Assembly (NCBI GenBank): GCA_900708905.1
Contig: CAADRB010000031.1
Coordinates: 538,051-602,050 of the forward strand
Length of the DNA stretch: 64,000 nt
Reading direction: 5' to 3'
Source: Hymenolepis diminuta
Taxonomy: Eukaryota > Platyhelminthes > Cestoda > Cyclophyllidea > Hymenolepididae
A program made the position numbers and the translations under genes. The notes under the pieces were generated by a model. The model was given only the letters and a program-made list of their open reading frames with translations, did not search any database and was not told the origin of the DNA. The number at the start of each line of letters is the position of its first letter. Positions within the stretch are counted from its first letter, which is position 1. Below, one piece after another: positions 53,601 to 59,643 of the stretch.

Positions 53601-56405
53601 AGAAAGCCACCTAAAAATTAAATGAACAAACCTAAATAAAGCCTTGTCTTTTGCTCAATCAAACTTTAATATAACGATTTGAAGTGTCACTAACCATAAT
53701 GTAGGCCGTCTAACGACTTGATATGAATGTATGTCAAAGAAAGTCCTCTTTGTTCATGAGTTAAGACTATGGAAAACAGATCCCCAAGACAGCCCCTTTT
53801 GTACCCTATATGAATAGACCTACTCAGTTACTCTTTGGAGTATAATAATTTATTGGCCTGCGATGGTTGGTTGTTGAACCATCCCAAGTTTTACTGTTAG
53901 TAGCCAAATATTGGGGCAGCAGAAAGCTCTAACCTTATAACGCAGCAGATGTCTCAAGCCGTTGGCCACTCAATACAATAATCAAGAGCATGAAAATGAA
54001 GAAAGTTATGATCAAGTAGACATTACCTTAGCAACCAATGTTTAGGAAATGATGTTTGTAATACCAACCCTCGAGTATACTGAGACCCACTTATAGCAGA
54101 GAAGTTGTCTAATGATAGGGAATCGATAATCAAAGAGAACTCATTACACATGTCAGAGATCTAGCAGATATCTAGACTTTCATGTTCAAGGGATATTGTT
54201 CTAATCAGTTTTTTAGTTTAAACAAGAGCTGACATTAAGTAATAGAGGAAACTCTATGAATTAAATAAAGCAAACAATGTAAGTGAATAATTCGAGGAAG
54301 CTCTCACAAATATACTCTAATACACATTCCTACATGCAATTGATTTATTATTGATCGATTAGACTAACACATGAGTTCGCTTAATTATGTTTTCTGAAAT
54401 AGCACACCGATTCATAGGATGATCACTTTGATATTTTGCGATTGGATCAAAGGTAAGGTGTATCACTGAGTTTTACTTCATATAAAAATTGAAATACATT
54501 AACTGATGACCTCTCTCCTATGAAATAAATTTGGTTATAGAATACAACAACCAACCTTAATTTCACGCGTACTTAAATGCCATCGGCGTCATCAGAAGAA
54601 CAACACTTGCCTTATGAAATGCCTAATTTCAATGATTTAATACCCAATGTATGTTTCAACTTTCATTATTCTTTTCATATATCCGACTGAATCCAAGTTT
54701 ATACAATTCCTAATTGATTATTACAATGACATTATTCATACGTCAAAATCCATTACATTCATTTTCAGTCACTTTCATCTTACAACAAAAGTAGATGTGA
54801 TTCATTTCATTAGACAATATATTTATGCATTTATTTCATTCACTGATGTTTTTTTTCTATTTTTAGTTTGCAAATATTAAACACCAGGTGGATTTTTTAG
54901 CTTAAAGCAAAACTGAAAATATCACATTCTTTAATACATTCAGAAATGCGGAAAGAGCTAAAGAAGATGGCACCATAACAGATCCTCAGTATGTGAAATT
55001 TCAATCCATATAAGTTTTTACTTTATTATTCTTAACATTAACAAACTTATTACTTGGTTACTTACTCAAACTACTTCAAAACGCAATGACAAAATCAAAC
55101 TATGTAACGGATAAAGATAAGGAATCTTATTGACTACACTCATTCAACATTTTTTCACTGCAAAATAAAATAAAATGGGAAACAAAGAAAGTTCAATTAA
55201 AGATCGAGAGCTAAAGCATTTGTTAACATTTTTGCGATGAAATCTCCTTACACTTAATAATGAATAAAGATAAATGGTAGAACTTACTCAAATTTCAGTT
55301 GATTATCGGATTTGAAAACCGTAGTAAGAGTTTCCACGTAGAGAGCAAAGACTTGATCCGACTCCAACATAATCTCCGACAGTAGTATTCTATTTCGAAG
55401 GATTGTGATAAATTCACAAATCTCCTCACTACTAAATGACTTTGTCAACTCACTAGCAAATAAACTTCGAATGATGGGCACCGTATATTTCTGATGCGAT
55501 GAACTGTCCACTGAATGAATAATATCCTTAAAAGCACATTTTAATCGACTCAGAGCTGAACTTTCAAGAGGGAAGTGGTTGACACATTCAATTATCTCGG
55601 TAAAAAGTATATGATTTGATGAGTCTTCGCTGTTTGAGAGAAAAATTCCATTTAATAGGTCAATAATCTTCTGGATGATTCCACCAACAGCCGTAGAACT
55701 AGAATCCAGTTTTGATTCCTCAATGGGAGAAGCTATCAATTCAGGGAGAGCTTGGAGAATGTGACTTTTGATCTGATGTTCCTTGACAATTCCAATTAAT
55801 TCAATGAGCCTATTAGCTGTATCCTCAATTGTACTGAAATTCGTGAAAAATGCTTTGATGCCAACAGGTCTAAGCAACTGAGCGAGAAGCTGAGCTGAAT
55901 ACGCCGATTCTTTTCCAACGCATTCAAACATCAAATCAAGAAGATACCTTTGTAGGCTTGAAATTGAGAGAAAGATTTGAAAAAGTGAAGTCGGAGAACC
56001 GAATAAAACTAGAACATCAGACTGGTCCTCTTCATTTGCGAAATCATCCATGTCATCTTCTATCATGGAATCATGGGTCTGAATAGAAGATAACAAGATG
56101 TTGCATTCGAATTCATAGTTAGGATTCGTTAAAATTTCTTTGATTTCATTTAATAAATCTGCCTCGAATGGAGCATCACCTGAAAGCTTTGCAATTAGAC
56201 TTTTGGCTCGAGAGCCGGCAGTGTTTGCAATATGCCAAGCTGTTCTATTTTGGCTACTAGTAGAATGAAATACTAGACACTTGGTATCTGTGGAACTTTT
56301 AATGTCCATAAAATCCAAAGCAGAGTTCATTGCATGAAATTTAGATGGAAAGCATTTTGGGTTAGTGCTATCACCTTCAGCAAATATGTCGTCTTCTGTT
56401 GACAT
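11386..56405 (-). CDS. FANCD2: Fanconi anaemia group D2 protein (FANCD2), 15 exons
   Basis: FANCD2 forms a heterodimer with FANCI. In vertebrates both are monoubiquitinated by FANCL/UBE2T, which clamps the dimer on DNA at stalled forks and directs interstrand crosslink repair in the nucleus. Coding exons on the minus strand, in order: 56405-55288, 53610-52758, 52687-52253, 52186-51898, 47355-46917, 44921-44654, 40512-40232, 38959-38826, 34221-33862, 26357-26194, 23940-23871, 22811-22532, 20907-20674, 15598-15436, 11685-11386. All phases join without a frameshift and give 5388 bases, i.e. 1795 residues plus stop. Human FANCD2 has about 1451; the excess lies in longer loops. Family marks include LPELI and IRKL...IAF near residues 250-590, LIGAVT, the block INALLGCPFLL, FRELGLPSIL, and [12 protein letters not shown] followed by an acidic tail. 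The human ubiquitination lysine K561 is an arginine here (about R592). The start is the first ATG of the first exon found; upstream exons are possible. Strand and family are near certain; individual splice sites slightly less so. Confidence 0.95.
12305..12480 (+). repeat. Dispersed repeat family C, copy 1
   Basis: Similar to 42031-42200. Shared: tccctata then ggttaaat, tttcata, ttact then gcagac, ctgactttc then gctctctg, gtccaggaga then ataata. Non-coding. Confidence 0.5.
14180..14229. other. Perfect 11 bp hairpin with nested stem
   Basis: Arm ttgggaggtct (14180-14190) is the exact reverse complement of agacctcccaa (14219-14229), with a 28-base loop that itself contains tggg...ccca. Less AT-rich than its intron. 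Confidence 0.55.
15436..15598 (-). CDS. FANCD2: FANCD2 exon 14
   Basis: 54 codons after one base. THGSVVLKFFRNVQHITRFL is a close match to human [20 protein letters not shown], and LTPLIPQTRKCLEAFVYSVK to human [20 protein letters not shown]. Acceptor ttcctgacag, donor aag|gtaatt. Confidence 0.94.
15599..20673 (-). other. FANCD2 intron 13 (5075 bp)
   Basis: GT-AG, gtgagt to ttcctgacag. It contains an inverted-repeat element at 19315-19450. Otherwise AT-rich with no coding signal. Confidence 0.8.
19315..19450. mobile_element. MITE-like inverted-repeat element (136 bp)
   Basis: Outer arms gtcaataaatg (19315-19325) and catttattgac (19440-19450) are perfect reverse complements. Inner arms tcttgtctggttta (19331-19344) and taaaccagacaaga (19409-19422) are perfect too. 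The centre is CT-rich. The element has no coding capacity. Ends that mirror each other suggest a foldback or miniature inverted-repeat transposon. No exact target-site duplication is evident. Confidence 0.45.
20674..20907 (-). CDS. FANCD2: FANCD2 exon 13
   Basis: 77 codons with partial codons at both ends. HEVLLTLWSASVEVLICII matches human EKLLYWNMAVRDFSILINL, and MRAGRVFLENLLRGAMSFLS matches human KYGRLFVEAFLKQCMPLLD. Acceptor ctcatttatag, donor ccg|gtgagt. Confidence 0.92.
20908..22531 (-). other. FANCD2 intron 12 (1624 bp, GC-AG)
   Basis: Starts gcaagt and ends ctcatttatag. The nearby GT (gtctta) is in the wrong phase. Nothing else was noticed in it. Confidence 0.75.
22532..22811 (-). CDS. 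FANCD2: FANCD2 exon 12, ends at a GC donor
   Basis: 92 codons with partial codons at both ends. GNSHKDCLGTLLALQLHSP matches human SNISNDQLHALLCIYLEHT, and GLTTQSIGMYVRKVLDAFC matches human TLTRHTFVVFFRVMMAELE. An acidic insertion DEESEEEEK lies between. The donor is gcag|gcaagt (GC at 22531-22530). Only this site gives two leftover bases, the phase exon 13 needs. Confidence 0.88.
22812..23870 (-). other. FANCD2 intron 11 (1059 bp)
   Basis: GT-AG, gtaaac to tccctacag. A block at about 23290-23520 is less AT-rich than its surroundings and open on both strands without a recognisable protein; it may be an old insertion. Confidence 0.75.
23871..23940 (-). CDS. FANCD2: FANCD2 exon 11 (70 bp)
   Basis: 23 codons plus one base: HKNLVNYTNALLNMAWETTA and VWQ. 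It matches human NKEKIASLARQFLCRVWP in position and pattern. Acceptor attttcttcag, donor caag|gtaaac. The smallest exon of the gene. Confidence 0.85.
24180..24380 (+). repeat. Dispersed repeat family D, copy 1
   Basis: Resembles 48555-48760: aaatgttcaagagcat against aaatgttcaagaacat, then cgaaaacca against cgaaaacaa, attcgag or ttcgag, and a later related segment. Diverged; borders uncertain. Confidence 0.3.
24385..24560 (+). repeat. SINE-like copy with tRNA-type B box
   Basis: tcacgggtctcggattcaatacccgtcggtacac at about 24397-24431 has the form of a tRNA T arm with a mutated B box, and matches the copy at 27945-28170 (ggttcgattcccatcgg then ggtacac). The rest is diverged. Confidence 0.4.
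26194..26357 (-). CDS. FANCD2: FANCD2 exon 10
   Basis: 54 codons after two bases. PDADHILRVIQWLVYSS then CFVLSLARYLNNSIPVEKL fit the human helical segment ELLSQSVHYLQNFHQ...CALYLIRLLMVI. Similarity is modest, but phase and order agree. Acceptor tttcttttcag, donor gag|gtgagt. Confidence 0.82.
27107..27370 (+). repeat. LTR-like repeat, truncated copy
   Basis: Begins tgaaggatgac, like 29254, then cgaagccgcagtgatc, aggacgcaaaa, cattaaaagtacactgcac and cacgcacatcctcacccaag. Its similarity to 29254-29700 stops near 27370. Confidence 0.5.
27945..28170 (+). repeat. tRNA-derived SINE-like element, best copy
   Basis: The head contains gcattggtcacc (A-box region) and, about 40 bases on, ggttcgattcc (a good B box), followed by the T-arm end catcggggtacac. 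The tail ttctctacccaagatgagtg with ggactttggaatt recurs at 50300-50400 and 43790-43840. It is not a functional tRNA gene: the head does not fold as a full cloverleaf and continues into an unrelated tail. Confidence 0.55.
29254..29700 (+). repeat. LTR-like repeat, fullest copy
   Basis: Starts tgaaggatgac and carries cacgaagccacagtgat, ccctatgacgcaaaacccc, cattaaaagcacactgcac and ggcttgaccaatacattttg. It ends near attgttgttgctatag. It runs parallel to 30735-31110 for most of its length and to 27107-27370 at its left end. Confidence 0.55.
30735..31110 (+). repeat. LTR-like repeat, third copy
   Basis: Shares with 29254-29700 the blocks ctatgactcaactccctatc, gcccaagtgactcatt, aatcctcaccgtgg, ttaatacgctttggcc and the end ccgttgtttgctgttgttag. 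The end agcttctacgatctg matches the LTR end next to the gag remnant at 8210-8230. Confidence 0.5.
31790..31985 (+). repeat. Dispersed repeat family E, copy 1
   Basis: Matches 35640-35830: tcaaaatg then gtat, aatcataaag, cctattg then ccaatt, tattc, and ttttaaataaatggacttat against ctttaaataaatgggcttat. Non-coding. Confidence 0.45.
33049..33087. other. Perfect 10 bp inverted repeat
   Basis: gattctgatc (33049-33058) and gatcagaatc (33078-33087) with a 19-base spacer. Possibly chance in 64 kb. Confidence 0.4.
33862..34221 (-). CDS. FANCD2: FANCD2 exon 9
   Basis: 119 codons with partial codons at both ends. It opens DIRKDKINSSPPG and includes LHPSLRLLADCLSTAIYCLV, corresponding to human [20 protein letters not shown]. 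Donor gaaa|gtaagt at 33861. A weaker GT six bases earlier (gtgaaa) has the same phase and would remove two residues. Confidence 0.87.
35640..35830 (+). repeat. Dispersed repeat family E, copy 2
   Basis: Counterpart of 31790-31985 in the next intron, same orientation, diverged. See blocks listed there. Confidence 0.45.
36040..36545 (+). repeat. Local direct repeat, unit 1
   Basis: Related to 36955-37215, about 0.8 kb further on: ataaaaaccttcgctcttgag against atataaagccatcactcttg, ttgagagattcaaggtcatt against ttgagggagactataatcac, tataacacgatattcc against tataacacggtatctc, and gatagctcaagga against gatggttcaagga. Confidence 0.45.
36955..37215 (+). repeat. Local direct repeat, unit 2
   Basis: Second, shorter unit of the repeat at 36040-36545, same strand. 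Both units are non-coding and lie in FANCD2 intron 8. Confidence 0.45.
38826..38959 (-). CDS. FANCD2: FANCD2 exon 8
   Basis: 44 codons with partial codons at both ends. DLKSSAGWYSFERFDAMSPQ then QTYLLAIVPCLAKVFNKL match human [20 protein letters not shown] and VHCVFQLLTPMCNHLENI. Too short to stand out as an open frame; found by phase and family match. Acceptor ttaattttag, donor aaag|gtaaaa. Confidence 0.88.
38960..40231 (-). other. FANCD2 intron 7 (1272 bp)
   Basis: GT-AG, gtaagt to ttaattttag. It carries copy 2 of repeat family A at about 39583-39805. The overlapping open frames around 39011-39300 are on both strands and show no motif. Confidence 0.8.
39583..39805 (+). repeat. Dispersed repeat family A, copy 2
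   Basis: Counterpart of 1990-2245 with tttgtctcgggataag, ctctaagtcgcccatcgtc, gacggctggacg and gggcctgagtcaac. Open frames on both strands here reflect its lower AT content and are not shared with copy 1. Confidence 0.5.
40232..40512 (-). CDS. FANCD2: FANCD2 exon 7
   Basis: 93 codons plus two bases. It begins PLLTCLTVCFRELGLPSIL, matching human HAFFRELDIEVFSIL, and ends with YLLNELKLKVDHLCGV, matching human FLLEDLSQKLESML. Acceptor caatcttag, donor ga|gtaagt. Confidence 0.9.
40775..41010 (+). repeat. Pyrimidine-rich repeat family B, copy 2
   Basis: Counterpart of 6830-7090; shared blocks are listed there. CT-rich on the plus strand. Confidence 0.35.
42031..42200 (+). repeat. Dispersed repeat family C, copy 2
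   Basis: Counterpart of 12305-12480. In its middle, tactagtagtaagactagt is a near-palindrome absent from copy 1. Confidence 0.5.
43688..43880 (+). repeat. SINE-like copy, 3' part
   Basis: cactggtacccgcacagtg at the start resembles the segment after the B box of the family. The tail cctaagatgagcattggaaatg and gggaattatgg match the tails at 28115-28165 and 50340-50400. Confidence 0.4.
44654..44921 (-). CDS. FANCD2: FANCD2 exon 6, basic then acidic linker
   Basis: 89 codons after one shared base. It opens with a strongly basic run, QKRKPGKAKGRRAPKRL, a likely nuclear localisation signal in the same place as the basic linker KIRKKGKIERKQK of human FANCD2. An acidic, Gly/Asp-rich stretch follows (DGDGEDITVEDEDTNDG), then KMAGAFSGGKCTILVDD. 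Donor gat|gtgagt. Low-complexity linkers like this are usually disordered. Confidence 0.85.
44922..46916 (-). other. FANCD2 intron 5 (1995 bp)
   Basis: GT-AG, gtaggt to tcattttcag. It contains a less AT-rich block at about 45900-46560, including aataaactataaaagcactc, which may be a decayed element; no partner copy was found in the window. Confidence 0.7.
46917..47355 (-). CDS. FANCD2: FANCD2 exon 5
   Basis: Starts with two bases that complete an Ala codon, then INALLGCPFLLPSVPLSDL, a close match to human [20 protein letters not shown], and VNIFAEG matching human VNAFCQE. The C-terminal half (YEVLDTMTFDPAFIRAF) is less conserved. The donor gcgg|gtaggt leaves two bases that pair with exon 6. 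The alternative GT four bases on would include a stop codon and is excluded. Confidence 0.9.
48555..48760 (+). repeat. Dispersed repeat family D, copy 2
   Basis: Counterpart of 24180-24380, diverged. The segment gcggcggatcaccgcg is unusually GC-rich here. Confidence 0.3.
50228..50420 (+). repeat. SINE-like copy with tRNA-type A box
   Basis: ggtggtgcattggtcgacaccc at about 50237-50258 is a good A-box region of a tRNA-derived head. The B box is lost. The tail attcgagttcttaacaatg, gaggctccaagacc and tctctacccaaggtaggcg matches the 27945-28170 copy. Confidence 0.5.
51464..51497. other. Near-perfect 14 bp hairpin in FANCD2 intron 4
   Basis: agaaatcactgcct (51464-51477) pairs with aggtagtgatttct (51484-51497) with a single mismatch (a G-U pair in RNA read from the minus strand) and a six-base loop. 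Too short to be a typical microRNA precursor. Confidence 0.5.
51898..52186 (-). CDS. FANCD2: FANCD2 exon 4
   Basis: 96 codons plus one base. It starts EEFVTDNMPSSDG and contains DICEISLKVGPTL, corresponding to human GIAINLLPLLF. LIPSQLRLLAVVESFKNN corresponds to human LAPYFRLLRLCVERQHNG. Donor atg|gtaagt at 51897. Open frame continues past the donor but loses similarity there. Confidence 0.9.
52187..52252 (-). other. FANCD2 intron 3 (66 bp)
   Basis: Tiny GT-AG intron (gtaaat to tcattttag), phase 0. Removing it joins REFQ to EEFVTDNM, as in human DFQDAFVVDS. Confidence 0.9.
52253..52687 (-). CDS. FANCD2: FANCD2 exon 3
   Basis: 145 codons, phase 0 at both ends. It begins CSQSSVLSRQ and has a Ser/Thr-rich insertion (SATSENTTSRSSHSRSHLS) that human FANCD2 has only in shorter form. 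It ends FIEWMGGRVMREFQ, matching human ALEWVGHTICNDFQ. Donor cag|gtaaat. Confidence 0.9.
52688..52757 (-). other. FANCD2 intron 2 (70 bp)
   Basis: Tiny GT-AG intron (gtacgt to tgcggttttag). A second in-frame AG nine bases further in would give an exon three codons shorter; phase cannot distinguish the two. Confidence 0.75.
52758..53610 (-). CDS. FANCD2: FANCD2 exon 2, containing the ubiquitination-site block
   Basis: 284 codons, residues 373-657. It opens WLSYLHRGYSK and continues MDDFIVLLLAYDSELS, matching human AWIKAIENT...VFDLVMLFIIYST. Near its centre is DIVDIRKLVLVLVNIAFGR, which aligns without gaps to human QQIRKLFYVLSTLAFSK, where the final K is K561. The codon there is CGA at 52955-52953. 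Downstream VQDDLLIRF and KVCGLIGAVTLLEIYCRREKRS match human IQDDMHLVI and YKLIGIIGAVT. Acceptor atttttag, donor gag|gtacgt. Confidence 0.95.
53611..55287 (-). other. FANCD2 intron 1 (1677 bp)
   Basis: GT-AG intron, gtaagt to atttttag. Very AT-rich. No repeat match or secondary gene was noticed; the 77-codon open frame inside has no features. Confidence 0.8.
55288..56405 (-). CDS. FANCD2: FANCD2 exon 1 (first coding exon found)
   Basis: Encodes residues 1-372 plus two bases. It starts MSTEDDIFAEGD at 56405-56403, the first true ATG of this frame, with A at -3. The segment SSLQRYLLDLMFECVGKE and later HILQALPELIASP correspond to the human N-terminal helical solenoid (human ...ITSLPEILGDS). Donor is ga|gtaagt at 55287-55286. 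On the coding strand an acceptor-like gaattttcag ends at 56433, 27 bases before the ATG, in frame and without a stop between. An upstream exon, non-coding or coding for the basic N-terminus of the family, may therefore be spliced here. Acidic stretch DSMIEDDMDDFANEEDQ at about residues 145-165. Confidence 0.9.
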
Positions 56406-57639
56406 TTTAGCAGCAGTAGTAAGAAAAACGGCCTGAAAATTCGAAAATCGAAAACAGTCGTAGGAGACCCTAAAATATGATTTATATTCCGCGGTACTGA
56501 CAAGAGCAATTAATTGCAAGGTCGGATAAAGTATTAAATCTTATTTTTAATTTAATTATTGATTTTTGAGATATTGTTCTAATGACTCACACGTATAGTT
56601 ATTTTGACAATTTATTACTCTTCAATAATACAGTTACAAATATATTCCATAATTCATTGTCTTAACGCACATAATTACCAGTATATATGTGATTTAGGAT
56701 GTTTGTTAAATTGAAAATAAATAAGAAGAATGTTTTTCAATTCTGGTTATACAAAAAATGATCATTAAGGTTATGTGGACCAGGTCACGTAGAAGAAACA
56801 AGCCAATTCGCTCAAATCACAATGGCGGCCCCATATATTTGGAAGCAGTCTTTGTTTACTTATCAAAATGCTAAGCATACATACAATAGTTTTCTACATC
56901 TAATCATATCCAAACGTTGATATACTTGCTTTGTGAATGGCTTCTGATAATGCTACTGTATCCACCTAGCTCATCTAAATGGGATTACTTTACGGATGCC
57001 TTATCACTCCAAATATCCAGATGTATTCATTGGCATGTGCTATATCCAGCACTTTTAGTACGTAATAACAAGTAGCGTGCATATTAATTTTGTTATGAAT
57101 TTTAGTTATGATAAATTGGCAAACGTACTTATTTAGATATTCCAAATGCACCTAATTAAACGGGCTTAATAAAGTCCTGTGGAAATTTGTGTTTTGCTCT
57201 CCATTAAATAGCAAATGTAACCAACACAGCCCATAGATACAACAAAAACGGCAAATCTTGTATGTGGTTGAATGCCACTTTAAACAAACATCAAGGCATC
57301 AGACATGATTTTTCATATTGTAAATTGCATTTGCAAGAGGAGACACTGTCTAATATGTAATATGACACGTTTGGCTAAACACTCATAAATATCTAATCAT
57401 CTTTTCTTTTTTTGCATCGTCTGAGTTTGTATAATTATGAATTAGTGTTTTGTATTGTCACACTTCATTTCTGCCTTATACCGCACTGAGTAAAGATTCG
57501 AAGCAGAATTAAATTAAGAAATGAGCCAAATGAATAAGTGCTAATTAGTTTCAATCGGAAGTATGTCAGAATAGTGTGCAATAATAACCAATGGTCCGAC
57601 GTACATTGTGGCTATATATTGATTTTGTTAAGTCAAATA

Positions 57640-57870
57640 TACAGCTTGAATTTATTGAAAAATAAATTTGAATTTATTAACAAAACGGTTCATCTTCAGT
57701 CATGTTTCGGTGTCGGTGTCTCCGGCTGATGATCGACATCTATGTAGGTATCCATGTGCAAGCAAGCACACACACGACGTTATCGTCTATGGATATAGTT
57801 GTAGAGATCATATTGTCAGTCAATCATTTCTGATAGATAAGTGTCGACTGGCCTCACTTGTCTATATCAG
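57640..57870 (+). repeat. Direct repeat pair, unit 1
   Basis: Clearly related to 58580-58800: tgtcggtgtctccggctgat against tgtcggtgtctcggtttgat, gatcgacatct, gtaggtatccatgtgc, and tattgtcagtcaatcatttc against tattgtcagtcaaccatttc. Open frames differ between the units, so it is not a gene duplication. Confidence 0.6.
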
Positions 57871-58579
57871 TTAGCAAATTAACTTTAACCAAATTCTTAA
57901 CTCATTATCAATTGAAAAGTACTGCAATATTCTTACCTTGCATTGCAGACTACTGTAAAATTTGTACACAAAACGTTTGATTTGCATTAGAATGACTTTT
58001 TATAAACATAAGTAGCTTCGTATATAGCTTATGCACATTTATATTACACTTCTCTCAACCCAATCGTTCTAGTAGGTAATGTAGTGCTTTACTACTGGCA
58101 ATGGCAAATGATTAAATTTGTCAAACTTTTCTCTAGTTAAAATGCTACTTCTCTGTATTTAGTTTCATTATATTATTCAAACATCTCACCTAACTCCTCT
58201 GGTTTTACTTCGATATTTATTGTTCTTCAAGTTTTCGAATGTGCTTGAATTGAACGCAATCTCTTGAAAAGGAATCACGTAACGCTTATGGTAAATACTA
58301 ATCTTGATGTGGGATGATTTCAGATCATGATTGAGTGACTATATCCATCGTGTGACAGTATTTGTTCCTCGCGTGCGTCATTGTTTACTTCAGTCTCATT
58401 ATCATACAACCAAGTGTCTAATTCAGATGCATGTCATCTATTTTGTGGTTTATTCGTACTTTTATTGGTCACAAAGTGCTATAACGTTGAGGTCTAGCGG
58501 GGCAACATCGGTCGAATGGATGGAATAAGTCAAGTCACTCGTGTCGTCAGATCAGCCCGGAGGGGACAGACAAGCCATC

Positions 58580-58800
58580 CTACTTTATTAGTTAGTAAAT
58601 TAGGTTTATACACAAAGCATTTCTTTGTTAGACGCCATGTCTCGTTGTCGGTGTCTCGGTTTGATGATCGACATCTGTTTAGGTATTTATGTGCGAACAC
58701 GCAAACACACAACGGGACCACCTGTGGACACTAGAGTGGAGATCTTATTGTCAGTCAACCATTTCTAATCGCCAGGTGTTGATAGACATCTGCTGGTTAT
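58580..58800 (+). repeat. Direct repeat pair, unit 2
   Basis: Second unit, same strand, about 0.9 kb after the first. Includes gatgatcgacatctgttta and cttattgtcagtcaacc. Confidence 0.6.
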
Positions 58801-59594
58801 AGTACAAAATTTCTCAATTTCATTGCTATTTCCTGAAAGCCTGCATTGTAAACCCACTTAATTTAAATTTCCCAAGGGAACCATTATTACATTCCTGTGT
58901 TATAATATTTAATACATTCTTGGTATCAATTCATTTTTGGAGTTCTATCTTATTATTTTGCTACTGTGTTAATGTAAATACGAATATTAGTTGTATAAGA
59001 AAAAAGTGGGATTAATCGTATGTCTACCATACCCTTAATATTCTGTTCTTCAGACGAACTGATTTCTCAAGATCTAAAAGGGCTAATCTACATAATAAAT
59101 TAAGTGCTAAATGAAGATGAGCAAGTAGCAAATGCTTTATCATTTAATTTAAATGTTTTTTTTCTCACGTTTCATACCTCTGTATGATAGAACGCATCAT
59201 AATACAAGCATTCTACTCTCATCATCAGAAATAACGAAATTAATATACGATCTTGAAAACCTAGACGATTCATGCTTAGCGCACTGAAACTCCTAATAAT
59301 AGGCTATTTATCGAATAAAAGGCAAAATTAAAATTTACTTGGAAACAATTATTTTGATAAAAATTTCAAAGCTCAATCAAATGCACTGAGGAAATTTGAT
59401 TTATTTATAAAATAGGCTGGGACTTCATGTTTAAATGACAATATATTGCATTTTTGTAGGCTAGAACTGAAGGCAATATTTTGCATCTGCGTTCACGTGA
59501 GGATTTTACGTGGGGGTGTCTGACTGGGTTTTTCTAATTATTTTAATCTTATTAATAATTTTTGACTAAAATAATAATCTTATAGTACTAAACT

Positions 59595-59643
59595 ATGGCA
59601 GTTACTTCCAATAACTTGCTTCAGAGTATTCGTGAAAGAATAG
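59595..59643 (+). CDS. Two-RRM gene, exon 1
   Basis: ATG plus 15 codons and one base (MAVTSNNLLQSIRERI). Donor g|gtaagt. The next base completes an Ala codon with exon 2. Confidence 0.78.

Larger units (their letters stand above)
56433..59594. other. Region between FANCD2 and the RRM gene (divergent)
   Basis: Must hold the promoters of both genes, which point away from each other, and possibly one or more 5' exons of FANCD2. No TATA box or CpG-rich block can be assigned with confidence. A duplicated repeat lies at about 57640-57870 and 58580-58800. Confidence 0.55.

Noticed and set aside
56406..56519. Upstream extension of FANCD2 exon 1 to 56519
   Set aside because: The frame is open, but its first codon is TTG and no ATG occurs before 56405. 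The segment also contains a splice acceptor, so it is more likely intron.
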